A DNA stretch of 64,000 bases from Lineus longissimus (taxonomy: Eukaryota > Nemertea > Pilidiophora > Heteronemertea > Lineidae). Numbering within the stretch: the stretch's first letter is position 1; each line of letters starts with the position of its first letter. Shown one piece after another: positions 1 through 10,740 of the stretch. The stretch lies in assembly GCF_910592395.1 (NCBI RefSeq), contig NC_088316.1, positions 8,246,001 to 8,310,000 of the forward strand. The letters run 5' to 3'. The translations under genes were made by a program, and so were the position numbers. Under the pieces are notes generated by a model that was not told the DNA's origin, ran no database searches, and was given only the letters and a program-made list of their open reading frames with translations.

Positions 1-564
1 TTTTGTTGCTGCTTTCTCACCGCCGAAAGCTGGTCAGTGTGTCGATCACGTGTGTCATGTGTTAGTGTACACCGTCGTCAGTTCACGGCGGCTTGGCTCA
101 TCGTGCTCTGCCTCTCCGCTTCGGTTCTGATTGTGGTTCTGATTGTGGTGATTGTACTTGCACAAGTACATTGTCATTCCGATATCACGGCAAAACGTGT
201 TTCCCTGCCTAGCGTAGGCCCTGGTGTGTTGACCTAGGCCTAGCTAGCTAATAGGCCTACTATCTGTTCGGGTTGTCATCATTTTGTCATTTGCAAACCT
301 TGGCTTGTGTGTGTCACGACAACAGGAATTAGACACTTCCTTCGACTTTGATATTATTATTGATGATGATGATGATTATGAGGATGATGATGATGATGAT
401 CATATCATGTGCGTCTGTATATCATATGTATTCTTCGTATTCCAAAGACCAAACAGGAAATGATGTCGCACAATTATACCTGGTAGGCAAAATGTACATA
501 ATGCACTGAACAATTTTGCCTGTGCATTTCAAAATGGTACGGTCCTAGCAACGGACTCTGGAAT
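1..564. other. no gene seen; GAT-type microsatellite and TAGGCCTA palindromes
   Basis: I see no supportable gene here. A short open frame at 37-237 has no recognisable domain. About 350-400 is an imperfect (GAT)n tract. The palindrome TAGGCCTA and its variants occur around 230-260 and recur across the window. Confidence 0.6.
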
Positions 565-1294
565 ACGACGAATACCCTACTCTCGTACTTGTGTACACCC
601 AGTCATCCAGCCACGGCCTCTGGTGAGCGCCACAAGCGGCAGAAGTCATGTCCGCCGTACAGTGGCGGCTCCTAGCGGATATTTCTGTCATGAAAATCTG
701 TGATTTGAAATGCCCGCCAAAACAGCTTGTAGCGTATGAGAGATGTAAACAAACAAATATGGCTGCTGAGAAGAGACTATGCCGAATCACTTGGTGATCA
801 TTCACCTACCTTGATATAAATGTTTTCTTGGCAGTCTGAGTAATGTTGGTGTTACATAAAAGGCTTTGTTGTCTTTCCCCAGGTGAGCAGGTATTTGATT
901 TGACCTACTTGGTTAAATGAGGCTAGTTGTACTGTAATGTACTGTATGAATGATTTGTTTATGAATCGAATCATTCTTATTTTTGCTCTTTTACTCTTGC
1001 AGGTCACATTTAAATTAAAAGCACCTCGAAGACAAGAACAACTTTCGCTTCCCTCCTTTTCGCTGCCCACCTTCTACTGACCAGTTGTTGTGTAAGTCAG
1101 ACAATTTGTGCCATTTCAAAGAGCCAGAGAACTCTGAAAGATGGATCTATCAGTTAACAGTACCATTACTAACCTATCTTTGTTTCCTGGGGTGACCACA
1201 CTCACAACCTCATTCATGGTAGCGTTACATGATTAATTGTTTGGCATACATAACTCCTGAGGTCAACATCACCGTATTGGTACTAACTGTTACT
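565..1294. repeat. tandem duplication, unit 1 (carries the empty target site)
   Basis: This ~730 bp block is repeated directly after itself as 1295-1636 plus 15764-16155, with a small number of substitutions and short indels. It contains a polypyrimidine-AG stretch before GTCACATTTA (about 988-1003) that resembles a splice acceptor, but I recognise no protein. At 892-895 it has an uninterrupted TATT followed by TGATTTG. In unit 2 the same point is occupied by the DIRS-like retroelement, so unit 1 records the empty site. Confidence 0.85.
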
Positions 1295-1636
1295 ACGACG
1301 AATACCCTACACTCCTACTTGTGTACACCCAGTCAGCCAGCCAGGGCCTCTGGTGAGCGCCACCAGCGGCAGAAGTCATGTCCGCCGTACAGTGGTGGCT
1401 CCTAGCGGATATTTCTGTCATGAAAATCTGCGATTTGAAATGCCCGCCGAAACAGCTTGTAGTGTATGAGACTCTGGACGAGATGTAAACAAACAAATAT
1501 GGCTGCTGAGAAGAGACTATGCCGAATCACTTGGTGATCATTCACCTACCTAGATATAAATGTTTTCTTGGCAGTCTGAGTAATGGTGGTGTTACATAAG
1601 AGGCTTTGTTGTCTTTCCCCAGGTGAGCAGGTATTC
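1295..1636. repeat. tandem duplication, unit 2, left part
   Basis: Left part of the second copy of the 730 bp unit. It matches 565-895 closely, with a few substitutions and an extra short segment near 1470. It ends at the insertion point of the 14 kb DIRS-like element and resumes at 15764. Confidence 0.85.
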
Positions 1637-1700
1637 CGAGTGGTGTGACGTCACCAAGCGTGTTCGAAGCGAGACCAACTTATTCATATGTTCTTTGGAA
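1632..1700 (+). repeat. split direct repeat A1 of DIRS-like element 1
   Basis: This 69 bp segment is identical to A2 at 15432-15500. It starts TATTCCGAGTGG and contains the palindrome TGACGTCA. It marks the 5' end of the element, where sequence departs from the empty-site paralogue. Confidence 0.9.
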
Positions 1701-1782
1701 CGCACGGGCGCAGGACGTGCGTCCAGCGCGCTGCGGCAGTTCGACCGGCCAACTGGGATTGGCTGTGCTTGGTAAGTATTTG

Positions 1783-2085
1783 AACCTTGCGGTTCGGGTG
1801 GTAATCTTTCAAAGATGGACCACACTTGATTGGGAATCATTAGATTGCCCATAGTTGAACCTTTCGGAGGTTAACAAATTGGATGGCGATCTTGGCGAAG
1901 ATGGGCCACAGATGGTGGGGATCTTCGGGATCGCCTACGCATACTAGCTAGAACCTTTCGGAGGTTTAGTTTTGGAATGGTAATCTTCTCGAAGATAGGC
2001 CATAGGGATTCATACTTGAACCTTTCGGAGGTTAAATTTGGATGGCGCTCTTTGCAAAGAGCACACGCACACTGAGAACCTCAAG
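1783..2085 (+). repeat. four tandem units, each with two small hairpins, in the 5' region of DIRS-like element 1
   Basis: Units begin near 1783, 1856, 1949 and 2015. Each has a first hairpin (GAACC/GGTTC in unit 1; AACCT/AGGTT in units 2-4) followed by a second (ATCTTT/AAAGAT, ATCTT/AAGAT, ATCTTC/GAAGAT, GCTCTTT/AAAGAGC). The stems change sequence between units but stay complementary, which suggests selection on structure in the leader RNA or DNA. The function is unknown. Confidence 0.6.
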
Positions 2086-2316
2086 AATACTACCTAGTAT
2101 CGAAGGCGGAGGAAATGATAGATTATTTGGCTCGACCATTTTGGAAACCATTCCGGTTTCTTTGCTTGGGTGATGTTTGGCGATCAAATATGATCCTTCC
2201 CCCCAGCTATCATGGTGCAGGCACTTGGTGCAGACATTCAATAAAATGTATGTTTAGGAAAGCCCAAGTGCTGAGAGCAATAAGAGATTGTTGCGGCTAT
2301 TGTTTTTGGGTCGCTG

Positions 2317-2620
2317 TGTCGAAAACTCCGCACTTCGGGTTTTCTACTGGGGAGTTGCTGACTACAAATTGATGGCGAACTTGACTCTATCGTATCTTTT
2401 TTACAACTGACTTTATTTCTACAAACTATTGACTAAGTAAGTAAACAAGATTACGAATTAACAGATGTTAAGAGATGAAAGAAGGTGCTTAGACGATTAA
2501 GCTTAGCTTAATCCGCAAGGATTTCCTCAGACTTCCTGGCTCCATGCAGCTGCAGCGACTTGTCGAACTAATAACTTGATTCAGGAAATGACTTGGTTCA
2601 GGAATGCGTAATTCCTGACA
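2317..2620 (-). repeat. 3' LTR of the BEL element
   Basis: Starts TGTCGAAAAC and ends TTCCTGACA on the plus strand (TG...CA ends). By eye it matches the LTR at 8585-8888 base for base. Confidence 0.93.
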
Positions 2621-2632
2621 TTCCCCCCGCCC
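2621..2632 (-). promoter_or_regulatory. polypurine tract of the BEL element
   Basis: Read on the minus strand, GGGCGGGGGGAA directly precedes the 3' LTR, the expected place for the plus-strand primer. Confidence 0.7.
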
Positions 2633-3124
2633 GCAAGCACATGGTTATTTTAATCCCTGAATAGTTAAACAGTGATTGGCTAATCATCCTCGGTGGTCTG
2701 CAATCCAGACTGACTGATACTAAACGGTGTTCGAAACCGCTAACTACACAAAATACTTGAAGTAAACATGAGATGGTAGATAAGCTTCAATACATGCAAA
2801 GTACGTTAGAGAGATTAATCCGTATTGAGATTCTAAAGTTTCTAAACTAAATGTCGAGATGATGATGATCAAAAGATGAATATCTATAGCACGATGGTGT
2901 CAAACATGTTACAACTAACTAATATTCCATGATAATGTTCTAGTATTTCAATATAGATGAAATTCAAATGTCAATTCGATTATGTTGATTGTCTCTTCAG
3001 TTTCTCATGGACGACAGGCGTCGTAACCCCGACGGAGGGGAGCATCCATATTACTATACATTGCCCAAGTGTATAGCTTTGACGAAGTGAATATTAAAAC
3101 GGAATGTCACGTACGCTACAATAT

Positions 3125-6100
3125 CTACTGTCCGTAGTAATCCAAGTGCTCTCTGATTTTGAGCCTCGTAATGTCAGTGGTTGACCGTTTTGGTCGAGAT
3201 TTTGGTTTTTGAACAGATTTGATTTGCGCAGACCGTTCGATGCTCTCGTCAACGGTTAACTCAAGCGGATACAATTTTCCGATTGCTCGGTTAGATTGCC
3301 CTGTGGCAGTTTTGACAAGCGCAGATCGGGTCAGCCCATCTTGGCCTCTGTTGAGTTCTTTTATGATCCCAAGTTTCCAGTGTCTCCTCTTGGCATCCTT
3401 GTCGTGTACAAGAATGACGTCATCAATTTTAATGATGTCAGCTTTGGCATTTTGTTTGCTAAGTTCGTACTGGTGTTGTTCCCGTAGCCTAGCGAGATAC
3501 TCGTCATAGAAACGTTTCTTGAATGTTTGTAGTCGTTCTGCGCGTTTGTACGCCAATTTCTCAAGTTTATCTCTGCCGGCGTATGTTACATCCAAGTTAT
3601 CTTCTCCTTCGTGTGGCAACAAAGACATATCATGTCCGTATATCAGATTATTCGGTGTTATCGCTTTGAGTTCATTTGGATCTGATGACAAATATGTGAG
3701 TGGTCTGTTGTTTACCGTTGCTTGAATTTCTTTGATGAGAGTTTGAAACTCATCAATTGGAACGAGTGATTTGCGCAAGGTTTTCTTAAGTGCAAGTTTC
3801 GTCACACCAATCAGTCTCTCATGAACGCCAGCGAACCAGCTGGCTTGTACGGGTGCATATTTGAAAGTTATTCCTTTCTTAGACAGGTGGTTTTGGAATT
3901 GTTCTGTTCCCACAATGTTGTACAGCCGTTTCAGCTCGGTGTCGGCGCTTGTAAACGTTTTGGCATTGTCACAGTAAATGAGGCTAGGCACTGAATGTGT
4001 TGAAGTGAAACGTTTGAAAGCTCTTAGAAATGATTCAACAGTTAAGTCCGGCGTGATTTCAAGATGTATGCCTCGCGTGGTGCAACACGTAAAGAGACAA
4101 ACGTACACTTTTTGTATCGAGTCCTTAATTCGTACGTAGAGGTGTGATGTAAAATCTACAGCAGTGGACTTGAAAGCTGACAAGTCGTTAATCCGAAAGT
4201 CTGGCAGTGGTGGTGCGATGGGAGTCAGATATGGACGCCCAGACACTTTCTTACAGATTACACAATGTCCGATGATTTTCTTAACGGTTGAGCGCATTGA
4301 TGTGACCCAATACTTCTCCCGAAGATAAGCCATGGTGGACCCTAAGCCGTAGTGTACCACGTTGTGGTGGGCGTTCCAGACGATTAACGTTGTTATGTAG
4401 GATTGATTTGGCAGGAGAATTGGGTACTTCCTGTCTGAGCTGACGTCTGAATTAGTAAGCCTCCCGCCGCAACGAATTGTTCCTTTTTTGTCAAGAACGA
4501 GCCCTAATTGACTGATGATTGTGGGTCGAGAAGGCAGCTTATGCCTTCCACTTTGTTCTAACTTCAAGTAATCCGTAACATGTTTATAGTGTTCGTTTTG
4601 AAGATTTGTAATCCATTTTTCTTCCGCGTTAGCGATATCTTGTGCAGACAGTTTATTCCTGTTTTTGAGTCCGGGTTTGAAAGCGCGTGATACTAAGGCG
4701 GTAATTCTCAGAAGTCTATTCCATGAACTGAACTTGTCCTGTGCTATAACGTCGCTGATACTTGCGACAGGTGTTGTTGCGACCATGCTTGTAACAACGA
4801 AGTCATTTTGCATTTCAAACGCGGCTGTCAGAGAGACGGAACTGTTCAAGGTTAGGTCGGAAAGTGCGGTTAAAGGCCACGTGGTTTTATCATCCTTGAG
4901 CCATTTTGGTCCCTGCAGCCATGAAGAGTCCTTCAATTCCTGATGTGTCGCACCACGTGATAAGATGTCTGCAGCGTTTTGTTTGGTTGACACATGGTTC
5001 CAAGAAGTCAAGTCTGACTTCTGACGTATTGTTTGCACGCGGTTGTGAACAAACTGCTTGAGTTTTTTATTGGATCTGAGCCAATAAAGCGCTATCTCTG
5101 AATCAGTGCTGTATACCACTTCGATTGTCTGATACTGCGTGATGTAGGTATTTCGCAAGGTCTCTGCATAATTTACCCCCAAGACCATGGCCATCAGTTC
5201 AAGCTTAGGGACTGTGAAATTGACATTTTTCTCTGAGATGACTTTGTTCTTAGAGCCGATGAGGGCGACTTTATTGTTCTGTTTAGCGTAAGCGACACAA
5301 CCAATGGCGGTGGTGGGACATGCATCACAGAATACTACGATTTGTAACGGTTTGCTGGTGTCACCCCCTAGCCAACGGGGTATAGATAGCATGTACGTGA
5401 GAGAGAGGGACTCATGTTTGATTGTTTCCCATTCTTCCCGTTCGGTGATTGATAAGTGTTCATCCCAGGTTTTTTTGCCTCTCCACAGGTTGTTCACGTA
5501 AGACTTAGCAGGGACTGTCAGCGGTGCTACAATTCCGAGCGGGTCGAAGATTGATGCGGTCTGAGATGTTACTTTACGTTTTGAAAGTTCTCCTGATGAT
5601 TTGAGATCCTTTTTCGCGACTGAAATCTGATCAGATTTGGTATCCCATTTCAGTCCAAGTACCCCTACAATGTCAGATTTTGTTTGTACTCCTTCCGATC
5701 TGATTCTTTCATCGAGTGTTTCCGAGTTTGAACTCCATTGGCGCAAATTGAAAGACGCATGGTTCATGATCTCACGAGACTCCTGGAAGTAATCCAATGC
5801 TTCCTGATTTGAATCGACTCCGGTTAACAGATTGTCAACGTAGAATTTTGTTTTCATATCCTTGGCAACTGGGGTATCGTAACTAGACAGATGCTTGTGC
5901 AGAGTGATAGCGAGGGCGAATGGGCTGGAAACATTTCCGAATATGACAGTGTTACAGTGATAAGGAATCAGTTCTTTCGAGACATCATTGTCTTTATACC
6001 AGAGGAATCTAACCCACTTCCTCTCCGATTCTAACAAATGTACAGCTAAAAAGGCACGAGCGATATCTGCGGACAGACCAATCCGTTTGGTCCGAAAGAG

Positions 6101-8512
6101 CATGATCAGTTCAGTTAGGTCTTGAAGCATATTAGGTCCTTCATAAAGGCATGAGTTGAGCGATGGGCTACCACTACTGGCGTCAAAAACGATTCTCAGA
6201 GGGGTTGTTTCACTGTCACGGAGTACGGGAAAATGAGGCAAATAGTGGCCGGTGTCACGGTCATCTGGGCTGCCCTCTGAGATGAAACCCTTGTCCAGGT
6301 TTTCCTGCATTACTTGGGTGTAGTTGTTGAGAAGGTTTAACTTACGTAATCTTGCCATGACTTGACGTAGCCTGGCTTCGCATTCCCTTCTGTTAGTGAG
6401 TAGTTCCGCGTGGTCTGGTCTCCATGGTAACGGAACCGAATAGTTCCCATCCTTGAACTCGATTTTTTGCATGAAGTCCGATTTAAACTGTTCATCGAAA
6501 TCAGTGTCATTTTCATCCGTTGGCCGAAGAGTGCTGCTGTTGATGAATTCCTCAAGTGATTGTATCTCGGGATCATTGTCCTCGATGATATGTTCGTTTG
6601 CGGTTGTGTTGATTCGATCTGCTGATGTAATCACGGAGTGTTCGATTTTAACGGGAAACAGTGGTCCTGACACAAAACATCCCAAATTTGAATACTGTAC
6701 TGTCGGCCCGTCCCCTTTCACTAGACGGTTTTCAAGGAACTGGAAGGCATGATCACATCCAATCATGATATCCACGGTGAATTCATCGGCACTAAAGTTA
6801 TTTGCTAACTTGTTTTCAATGTTCGCTATGTATGGGTACTCCTTACATGTATTCCATCCTCGTTGATTGATGGGGTTGACTATTTCCTCGGTGATGAGAA
6901 CTTCAATTATTTTGATGCCGTCAGTGGTCGCAATTTCAACATTTGCAATGTCGTATTGCCGTTTTGAAGAGTGGCCTCCGAAGCCATTAACACTTATGGA
7001 TTGGGAACGCACCGGGTTGAGTTGAAGCTTTTGTGCTGTATCTTTGCGAATGTAAGAGGACATGCTTCCTCTATCAATCAGCACTCCTGCTGTGGCTTCC
7101 TTCCCTTTATTCTGTAAGGTAACATACCCTGTTTCTAGTAGAACTGTGGACGGCCTATTGGTTGCGCGTTTTTTGGAGTTCACGTTTGTTGTTTTAAATC
7201 CCACGTGATCATTGATATCGATTTTTTGTACATCGGAGTACTTGGGGGTTACGGCACACATTCCTGTGTTACTTGAATTTCTGTATTTCTGTTCAAAGTA
7301 TTCGTGAAGACTGGTGTGGTGCTTTTTACCACACGTGTGGCATTTGCTGCGGTTGTTACATTCCTTGGCGATATGAGATGTTCGAAGACAGTTGCTGCAC
7401 AGGCGTTTGTTGAAAACGGCATTGTGTCGGTTTGTTGGCGATAGAGTGCATTCAAAACAACTGTGACCGGAGTTGAAGAATTGACACATTTTGGGTTTGG
7501 CTGTGGGCACACTTACAAACGAATCCAATGAAACTTTACTCCCGTTCAGGTTTCGATTCTGATTCTGCGTACTTTTCCTATGACTGATATCCGACTGTGG
7601 AGGAGCATCTGCGCGTTCTCCAACGTTTTCAAGCTGTTCCGAGAAAGACTGCATGAATCGCTTTAAGTCAAAAGCATCCTGTTGCCCTGAGGTTCCCATT
7701 TTTTCCCGGAAGAATTTCGGTAACTTCTTTTCGATGATTGGTACAATAAACGGAGCGCATTTGTAGATATCGACGTTGAGGTTTTCTAGGGACCGTATGT
7801 CTCCCATTACTCGGTTGTGGAATTCCCGGAGAGCATTATAATGTCCTGCAGGCCCTGGCATTTCTAAGAGGTTATTCACATGTGATCGAATGATTTTTCG
7901 GGGTTGTCCGAAACGTTCTTTCAAGATTTCTACCAGTACTTTCAGGTTTTCCCCTGAAGCTTGAAGACCAGCAACAGCGTCTGTCGCTGAGCCCGTTAAC
8001 TGTCCCTTGATATAATTGTATTTCGTGATATCCGCATAGTTAGCACTGAGAACATCTGCTTCAATCGTGTCCCAAAAGGATTTCCATGATGTGTAAGTCC
8101 CGTCGAATGTCGGTAATTTCAACTTTGGCAGTTGCGCTGTTTTGGGTACTGACGCGGCTGGCGCGTCGACTGTCGCTGGCTTTGCGACCGTTTTCTTGGA
8201 CTGTAATTCTACAAACTTACTCACGTGCACTAGTTTGGTTCGATTGTCTATATTCCTCTGTTTCGTTTGTAAGATTTCCTCTTTGGTTAGGTCATCTTCC
8301 TTCTGTTTTGTAACTAGTTTCGCTATTTCCACGTTTAGACTTTGTAACTTGACGAACGTTTCGTCGATTTCTGTTGAACATGCTTCAACTTTTGACAGTT
8401 CGAATTTCGTTGGTGACTCCTTTTCAATCACGGCATTTGCCTGTTCGAAACCGGTGTCCAAGGCTTCCTGTAACAAGTCTCTGTTTTTCTTGAGTTGATC
8501 GATTTTATCCAT
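3125..8512 (-). CDS. BEL/Pao gag-pol polyprotein (1795 aa)
   Basis: This single uninterrupted frame begins about 70 bp inside the 5' LTR. The N-terminal gag has a coiled-coil-like start. Two zinc knuckles follow around residues 370-400 (CSNC-x4-H-x4-C, then CHTC-x3-H). The retropepsin motif near residue 478 reads LIDRGSMSS. Reverse transcriptase has LSADIARAF (motif A) and FYVDNLLTG (motif C) near residue 890. RNase H includes FCDAC and ELMAM near 1065-1110. Integrase has an H/H/C/C zinc-binding region near 1380-1430 and a DDE core with VDFTS, YCDNAKTF and a downstream Glu (HERLIG). The length suits the family. Two deviations stand out: Arg after the catalytic Asp in the protease, and YVDN rather than YVDD in RT. 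No envelope gene is present. Confidence 0.95.
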   Translation of the reverse strand: MDKIDQLKKNRDLLQEALDTGFEQANAVIEKESPTKFELSKVEACSTEIDETFVKLQSLNVEIAKLVTKQKEDDLTKEEILQTKQRNIDNRTKLVHVSKFVELQSKKTVAKPATVDAPAASVPKTAQLPKLKLPTFDGTYTSWKSFWDTIEADVLSANYADITKYNYIKGQLTGSATDAVAGLQASGENLKVLVEILKERFGQPRKIIRSHVNNLLEMPGPAGHYNALREFHNRVMGDIRSLENLNVDIYKCAPFIVPIIEKKLPKFFREKMGTSGQQDAFDLKRFMQSFSEQLENVGERADAPPQSDISHRKSTQNQNRNLNGSKVSLDSFVSVPTAKPKMCQFFNSGHSCFECTLSPTNRHNAVFNKRLCSNCLRTSHIAKECNNRSKCHTCGKKHHTSLHEYFEQKYRNSSNTGMCAVTPKYSDVQKIDINDHVGFKTTNVNSKKRATNRPSTVLLETGYVTLQNKGKEATAGVLIDRGSMSSYIRKDTAQKLQLNPVRSQSISVNGFGGHSSKRQYDIANVEIATTDGIKIIEVLITEEIVNPINQRGWNTCKEYPYIANIENKLANNFSADEFTVDIMIGCDHAFQFLENRLVKGDGPTVQYSNLGCFVSGPLFPVKIEHSVITSADRINTTANEHIIEDNDPEIQSLEEFINSSTLRPTDENDTDFDEQFKSDFMQKIEFKDGNYSVPLPWRPDHAELLTNRRECEARLRQVMARLRKLNLLNNYTQVMQENLDKGFISEGSPDDRDTGHYLPHFPVLRDSETTPLRIVFDASSGSPSLNSCLYEGPNMLQDLTELIMLFRTKRIGLSADIARAFLAVHLLESERKWVRFLWYKDNDVSKELIPYHCNTVIFGNVSSPFALAITLHKHLSSYDTPVAKDMKTKFYVDNLLTGVDSNQEALDYFQESREIMNHASFNLRQWSSNSETLDERIRSEGVQTKSDIVGVLGLKWDTKSDQISVAKKDLKSSGELSKRKVTSQTASIFDPLGIVAPLTVPAKSYVNNLWRGKKTWDEHLSITEREEWETIKHESLSLTYMLSIPRWLGGDTSKPLQIVVFCDACPTTAIGCVAYAKQNNKVALIGSKNKVISEKNVNFTVPKLELMAMVLGVNYAETLRNTYITQYQTIEVVYSTDSEIALYWLRSNKKLKQFVHNRVQTIRQKSDLTSWNHVSTKQNAADILSRGATHQELKDSSWLQGPKWLKDDKTTWPLTALSDLTLNSSVSLTAAFEMQNDFVVTSMVATTPVASISDVIAQDKFSSWNRLLRITALVSRAFKPGLKNRNKLSAQDIANAEEKWITNLQNEHYKHVTDYLKLEQSGRHKLPSRPTIISQLGLVLDKKGTIRCGGRLTNSDVSSDRKYPILLPNQSYITTLIVWNAHHNVVHYGLGSTMAYLREKYWVTSMRSTVKKIIGHCVICKKVSGRPYLTPIAPPLPDFRINDLSAFKSTAVDFTSHLYVRIKDSIQKVYVCLFTCCTTRGIHLEITPDLTVESFLRAFKRFTSTHSVPSLIYCDNAKTFTSADTELKRLYNIVGTEQFQNHLSKKGITFKYAPVQASWFAGVHERLIGVTKLALKKTLRKSLVPIDEFQTLIKEIQATVNNRPLTYLSSDPNELKAITPNNLIYGHDMSLLPHEGEDNLDVTYAGRDKLEKLAYKRAERLQTFKKRFYDEYLARLREQHQYELSKQNAKADIIKIDDVILVHDKDAKRRHWKLGIIKELNRGQDGLTRSALVKTATGQSNRAIGKLYPLELTVDESIERSAQIKSVQKPKSRPKRSTTDITRLKIREHLDYYGQ

Positions 8513-8566
8513 TTTGACCTTTACGTTAGTATATTGCGTTGTGTATTTACTCGGTGAATTTCCCAG

Positions 8567-8584
8567 ATCCTGGTCACGGCACCA
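8567..8584 (-). promoter_or_regulatory. primer-binding site of the BEL element, likely tRNA-His
   Basis: Immediately inside the 5' LTR the minus strand reads TGGTGCCGTGACCAGGAT. The first 12 bases complement the usual tRNA-His 3' end including CCA, with about two mismatches over 18 by my comparison. The tRNA identity rests on memory of typical animal tRNA-His. Confidence 0.65.
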
Positions 8585-8888
8585 TGTCGAAAACTCCGCA
8601 CTTCGGGTTTTCTACTGGGGAGTTGCTGACTACAAATTGATGGCGAACTTGACTCTATCGTATCTTTTTTACAACTGACTTTATTTCTACAAACTATTGA
8701 CTAAGTAAGTAAACAAGATTACGAATTAACAGATGTTAAGAGATGAAAGAAGGTGCTTAGACGATTAAGCTTAGCTTAATCCGCAAGGATTTCCTCAGAC
8801 TTCCTGGCTCCATGCAGCTGCAGCGACTTGTCGAACTAATAACTTGATTCAGGAAATGACTTGGTTCAGGAATGCGTAATTCCTGACA
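8585..8888 (-). repeat. 5' LTR of the BEL element
   Basis: Partner of 2317-2620 and the same length. It is followed by CGCTG, the right-hand target duplication. Confidence 0.93.
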
Positions 8889-9252
8889 CGCTGGTAGGGT
8901 GTAGTGTAGGGGCTTTATATAATCTATAGGGGCAATCGGCTTACGACCCCGGTCATAGTTCAATGGAGTGGAGCGGTTTTGTTGTTCGTTTTCGTTTGGC
9001 CCTTTTGTTCCCGGCGAAAGAAGGAGAAGTCGGAATGTCGACGTGTCTTTTGTTTGGAGAGTCAGTGTTTTTCCTCTTACCCTGAAAGGTATCGGGGAGT
9101 ATGTTTCGGGTTGTTGTTGGTGCTCGGCGAGGGGATATTGCCCGAAGGCGGAGATTACATAAGAGAGTCATTTGACAACGTGTTGAGGGTCCTTGAGATC
9201 AGAATAAATTCTTGGGTGCGCGTAGGGCGAGCCATTCGCTACTTGATTCAAG

Positions 9253-10740
9253 ATGACGGACACATCGGACAACGTTGCTTCTGTCGCGGGCCCATCTACC
9301 CCGAAGGTGTGGCTCCGGGATAGACACTCTCTGAAGGGAAAAGACATCTTACCGGTCGTGTTGCGGCTGAAAGCGTTAGAACAGGTACCGGAGGAGGATT
9401 TTGCAAGTCCCTCAAAACGCTACCCGTTGGCAACATTCACGGAAAAGGACTTGGAGAAGCAGATCCTGGCGCTAACTGGATATGAAATGAAGGTAGGAAT
9501 TTCCCCCTTTTTTCCTTTGGTTTGGGGGTCACTGTTTTTTGAATGGTGAGGCTAGACCCTTATTGGGGAATATAGCCGATGGAAACAAATTTTAGAAGTT
9601 TAGCCAGCCGACTACGGATGAAAGCCTCCAGGTCTCAAAGAGGCAGACTTGTCTTTGTTTTGTTTTTTCTCCGTTTCTCAGAGGATGATGACGATGGTAA
9701 TTGTAGGTAATGGTGATGATGATGTTTCCGGTGATGATGATGATGATATAGACTGATAAAGTATACATGGTGTTTTTTTTTCTTTCTTTCCCATATCAGG
9801 TTCTATTGGACATGGGGGCGAAAGAAGACACGTTTCGTAATAAGAGACTGGTTGTACACTGCGCTATCATGGAGGCGAACCAGGGCGGAGCTCCAGACGC
9901 CCAGGTCTTGTCCACGGGAGTCACACTGACGAGGATAAGGGAAAAGGGAAAGGCACAAAGAGGGTAAGTGTTGGGGCCCTCTCTTTTTTTCCCGCAAAAA
10001 GGAAAGTGTTTAATTGAAAGGCGCGGTTGTTTTTTTTTTTTTTACCTAAAAACTATGGCCTTTTTCAGGCGGCTCCGCACGACGATTCTGGGGAAGCGCA
10101 GCCGAATTCGGTTTCCGGCTCTACTGGCTCTACTAAGACTGCTTCGACCACGGACGGTGCTGACGGTGGCGATCGCTTGTCCAGAATGGAGGCGGACCTA
10201 AAGAATCTAAAGGAAGCGGGGGATGCGGGATCGGTGCAATTCGCGCTGAAACAGGTGAGGGCCCTGGCTTTAAGATCTTCCACGGATAACGGTGTTTTGT
10301 TGGCCTCTATGGAAACTCTACACGACGCGGCCGTTATTGCCGGAGGTTCGGAGGCTTCGCTGTACAAGATGACTTTAAAGGCTTGCAGGGAGAACGATGG
10401 GGCGGGTTACCCACTGCACACGCTTGTTACTAAAATGATCGGGGATGAACAGTCGAGGAAAGCTCAGACGGCGATCGATGCTTGGCAAAAATCCGCTCGC
10501 AAAGCTAAGAAAATGAAAGAAGAGACCGAGGAGAGGAAAAAACCGGGGAAGTGGGATCATTCTGGTGAAAAATCTACCTCTCCTTGGTCCCACGCTCAGG
10601 GTTATGGAGCGAGGGGCAGATCATATGGGGGAAGAGGGAGGCGAGGGGGCTCTTCGGGCTGCTTTGTCTGTAAATCATTAGATCATTTTGTACGTGATTG
10701 CCCTCATAATTCATATAACAAGGTGGTTAAGAAGGAATAG
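9253..10740 (+). CDS. gag-like protein of DIRS-like element 1, three exons with CCHC zinc knuckle
   Basis: Exon 1 is 9253-9492 (donor AAG|GTAGGA), exon 2 is 9800-9963 (acceptor ATATCAG|, donor GG|GTAAGT) and exon 3 is 10069-10740 (acceptor TTTTTCAG|). The minus-strand element 2 has the same exon structure, and its exon 1 is also 240 nt. Exon 3 encodes a helical region, a basic linker, a Gly/Arg-rich patch and a CCHC knuckle (CFVCKSLDHFVRDC) near the end, so the product probably binds nucleic acid. In element 2 both introns are phase 0. Here exon 2 leaves two extra bases, so my splice model does not keep the exon 3 frame; an indel in exon 2 or another donor is possible. Intron 1 holds GAT repeats. 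Confidence 0.75.

Larger units (their letters stand above)
2317..8888 (-). mobile_element. BEL/Pao LTR retrotransposon, apparently complete
   Basis: The element has two 304 bp LTRs, one long gag-pol ORF, a primer-binding site and a polypurine tract. It is flanked by the 5-bp duplication CGCTG (2312-2316 and 8889-8893). Domain order (gag with zinc knuckles, aspartic protease, RT, RNase H, integrase) and the A17-type protease context place it in BEL/Pao. It is inserted in the 5' region of the DIRS-like element, so it is younger than that element. Apparently identical LTRs and an uninterrupted ORF indicate a recent insertion. Confidence 0.95.

Noticed and set aside
545-805. 86-residue minus-strand frame, repeated at 1293-1496
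   Set aside because: Both copies come from the tandem 730 bp unit. The frame is changed by small indels between copies and has no recognisable domain.
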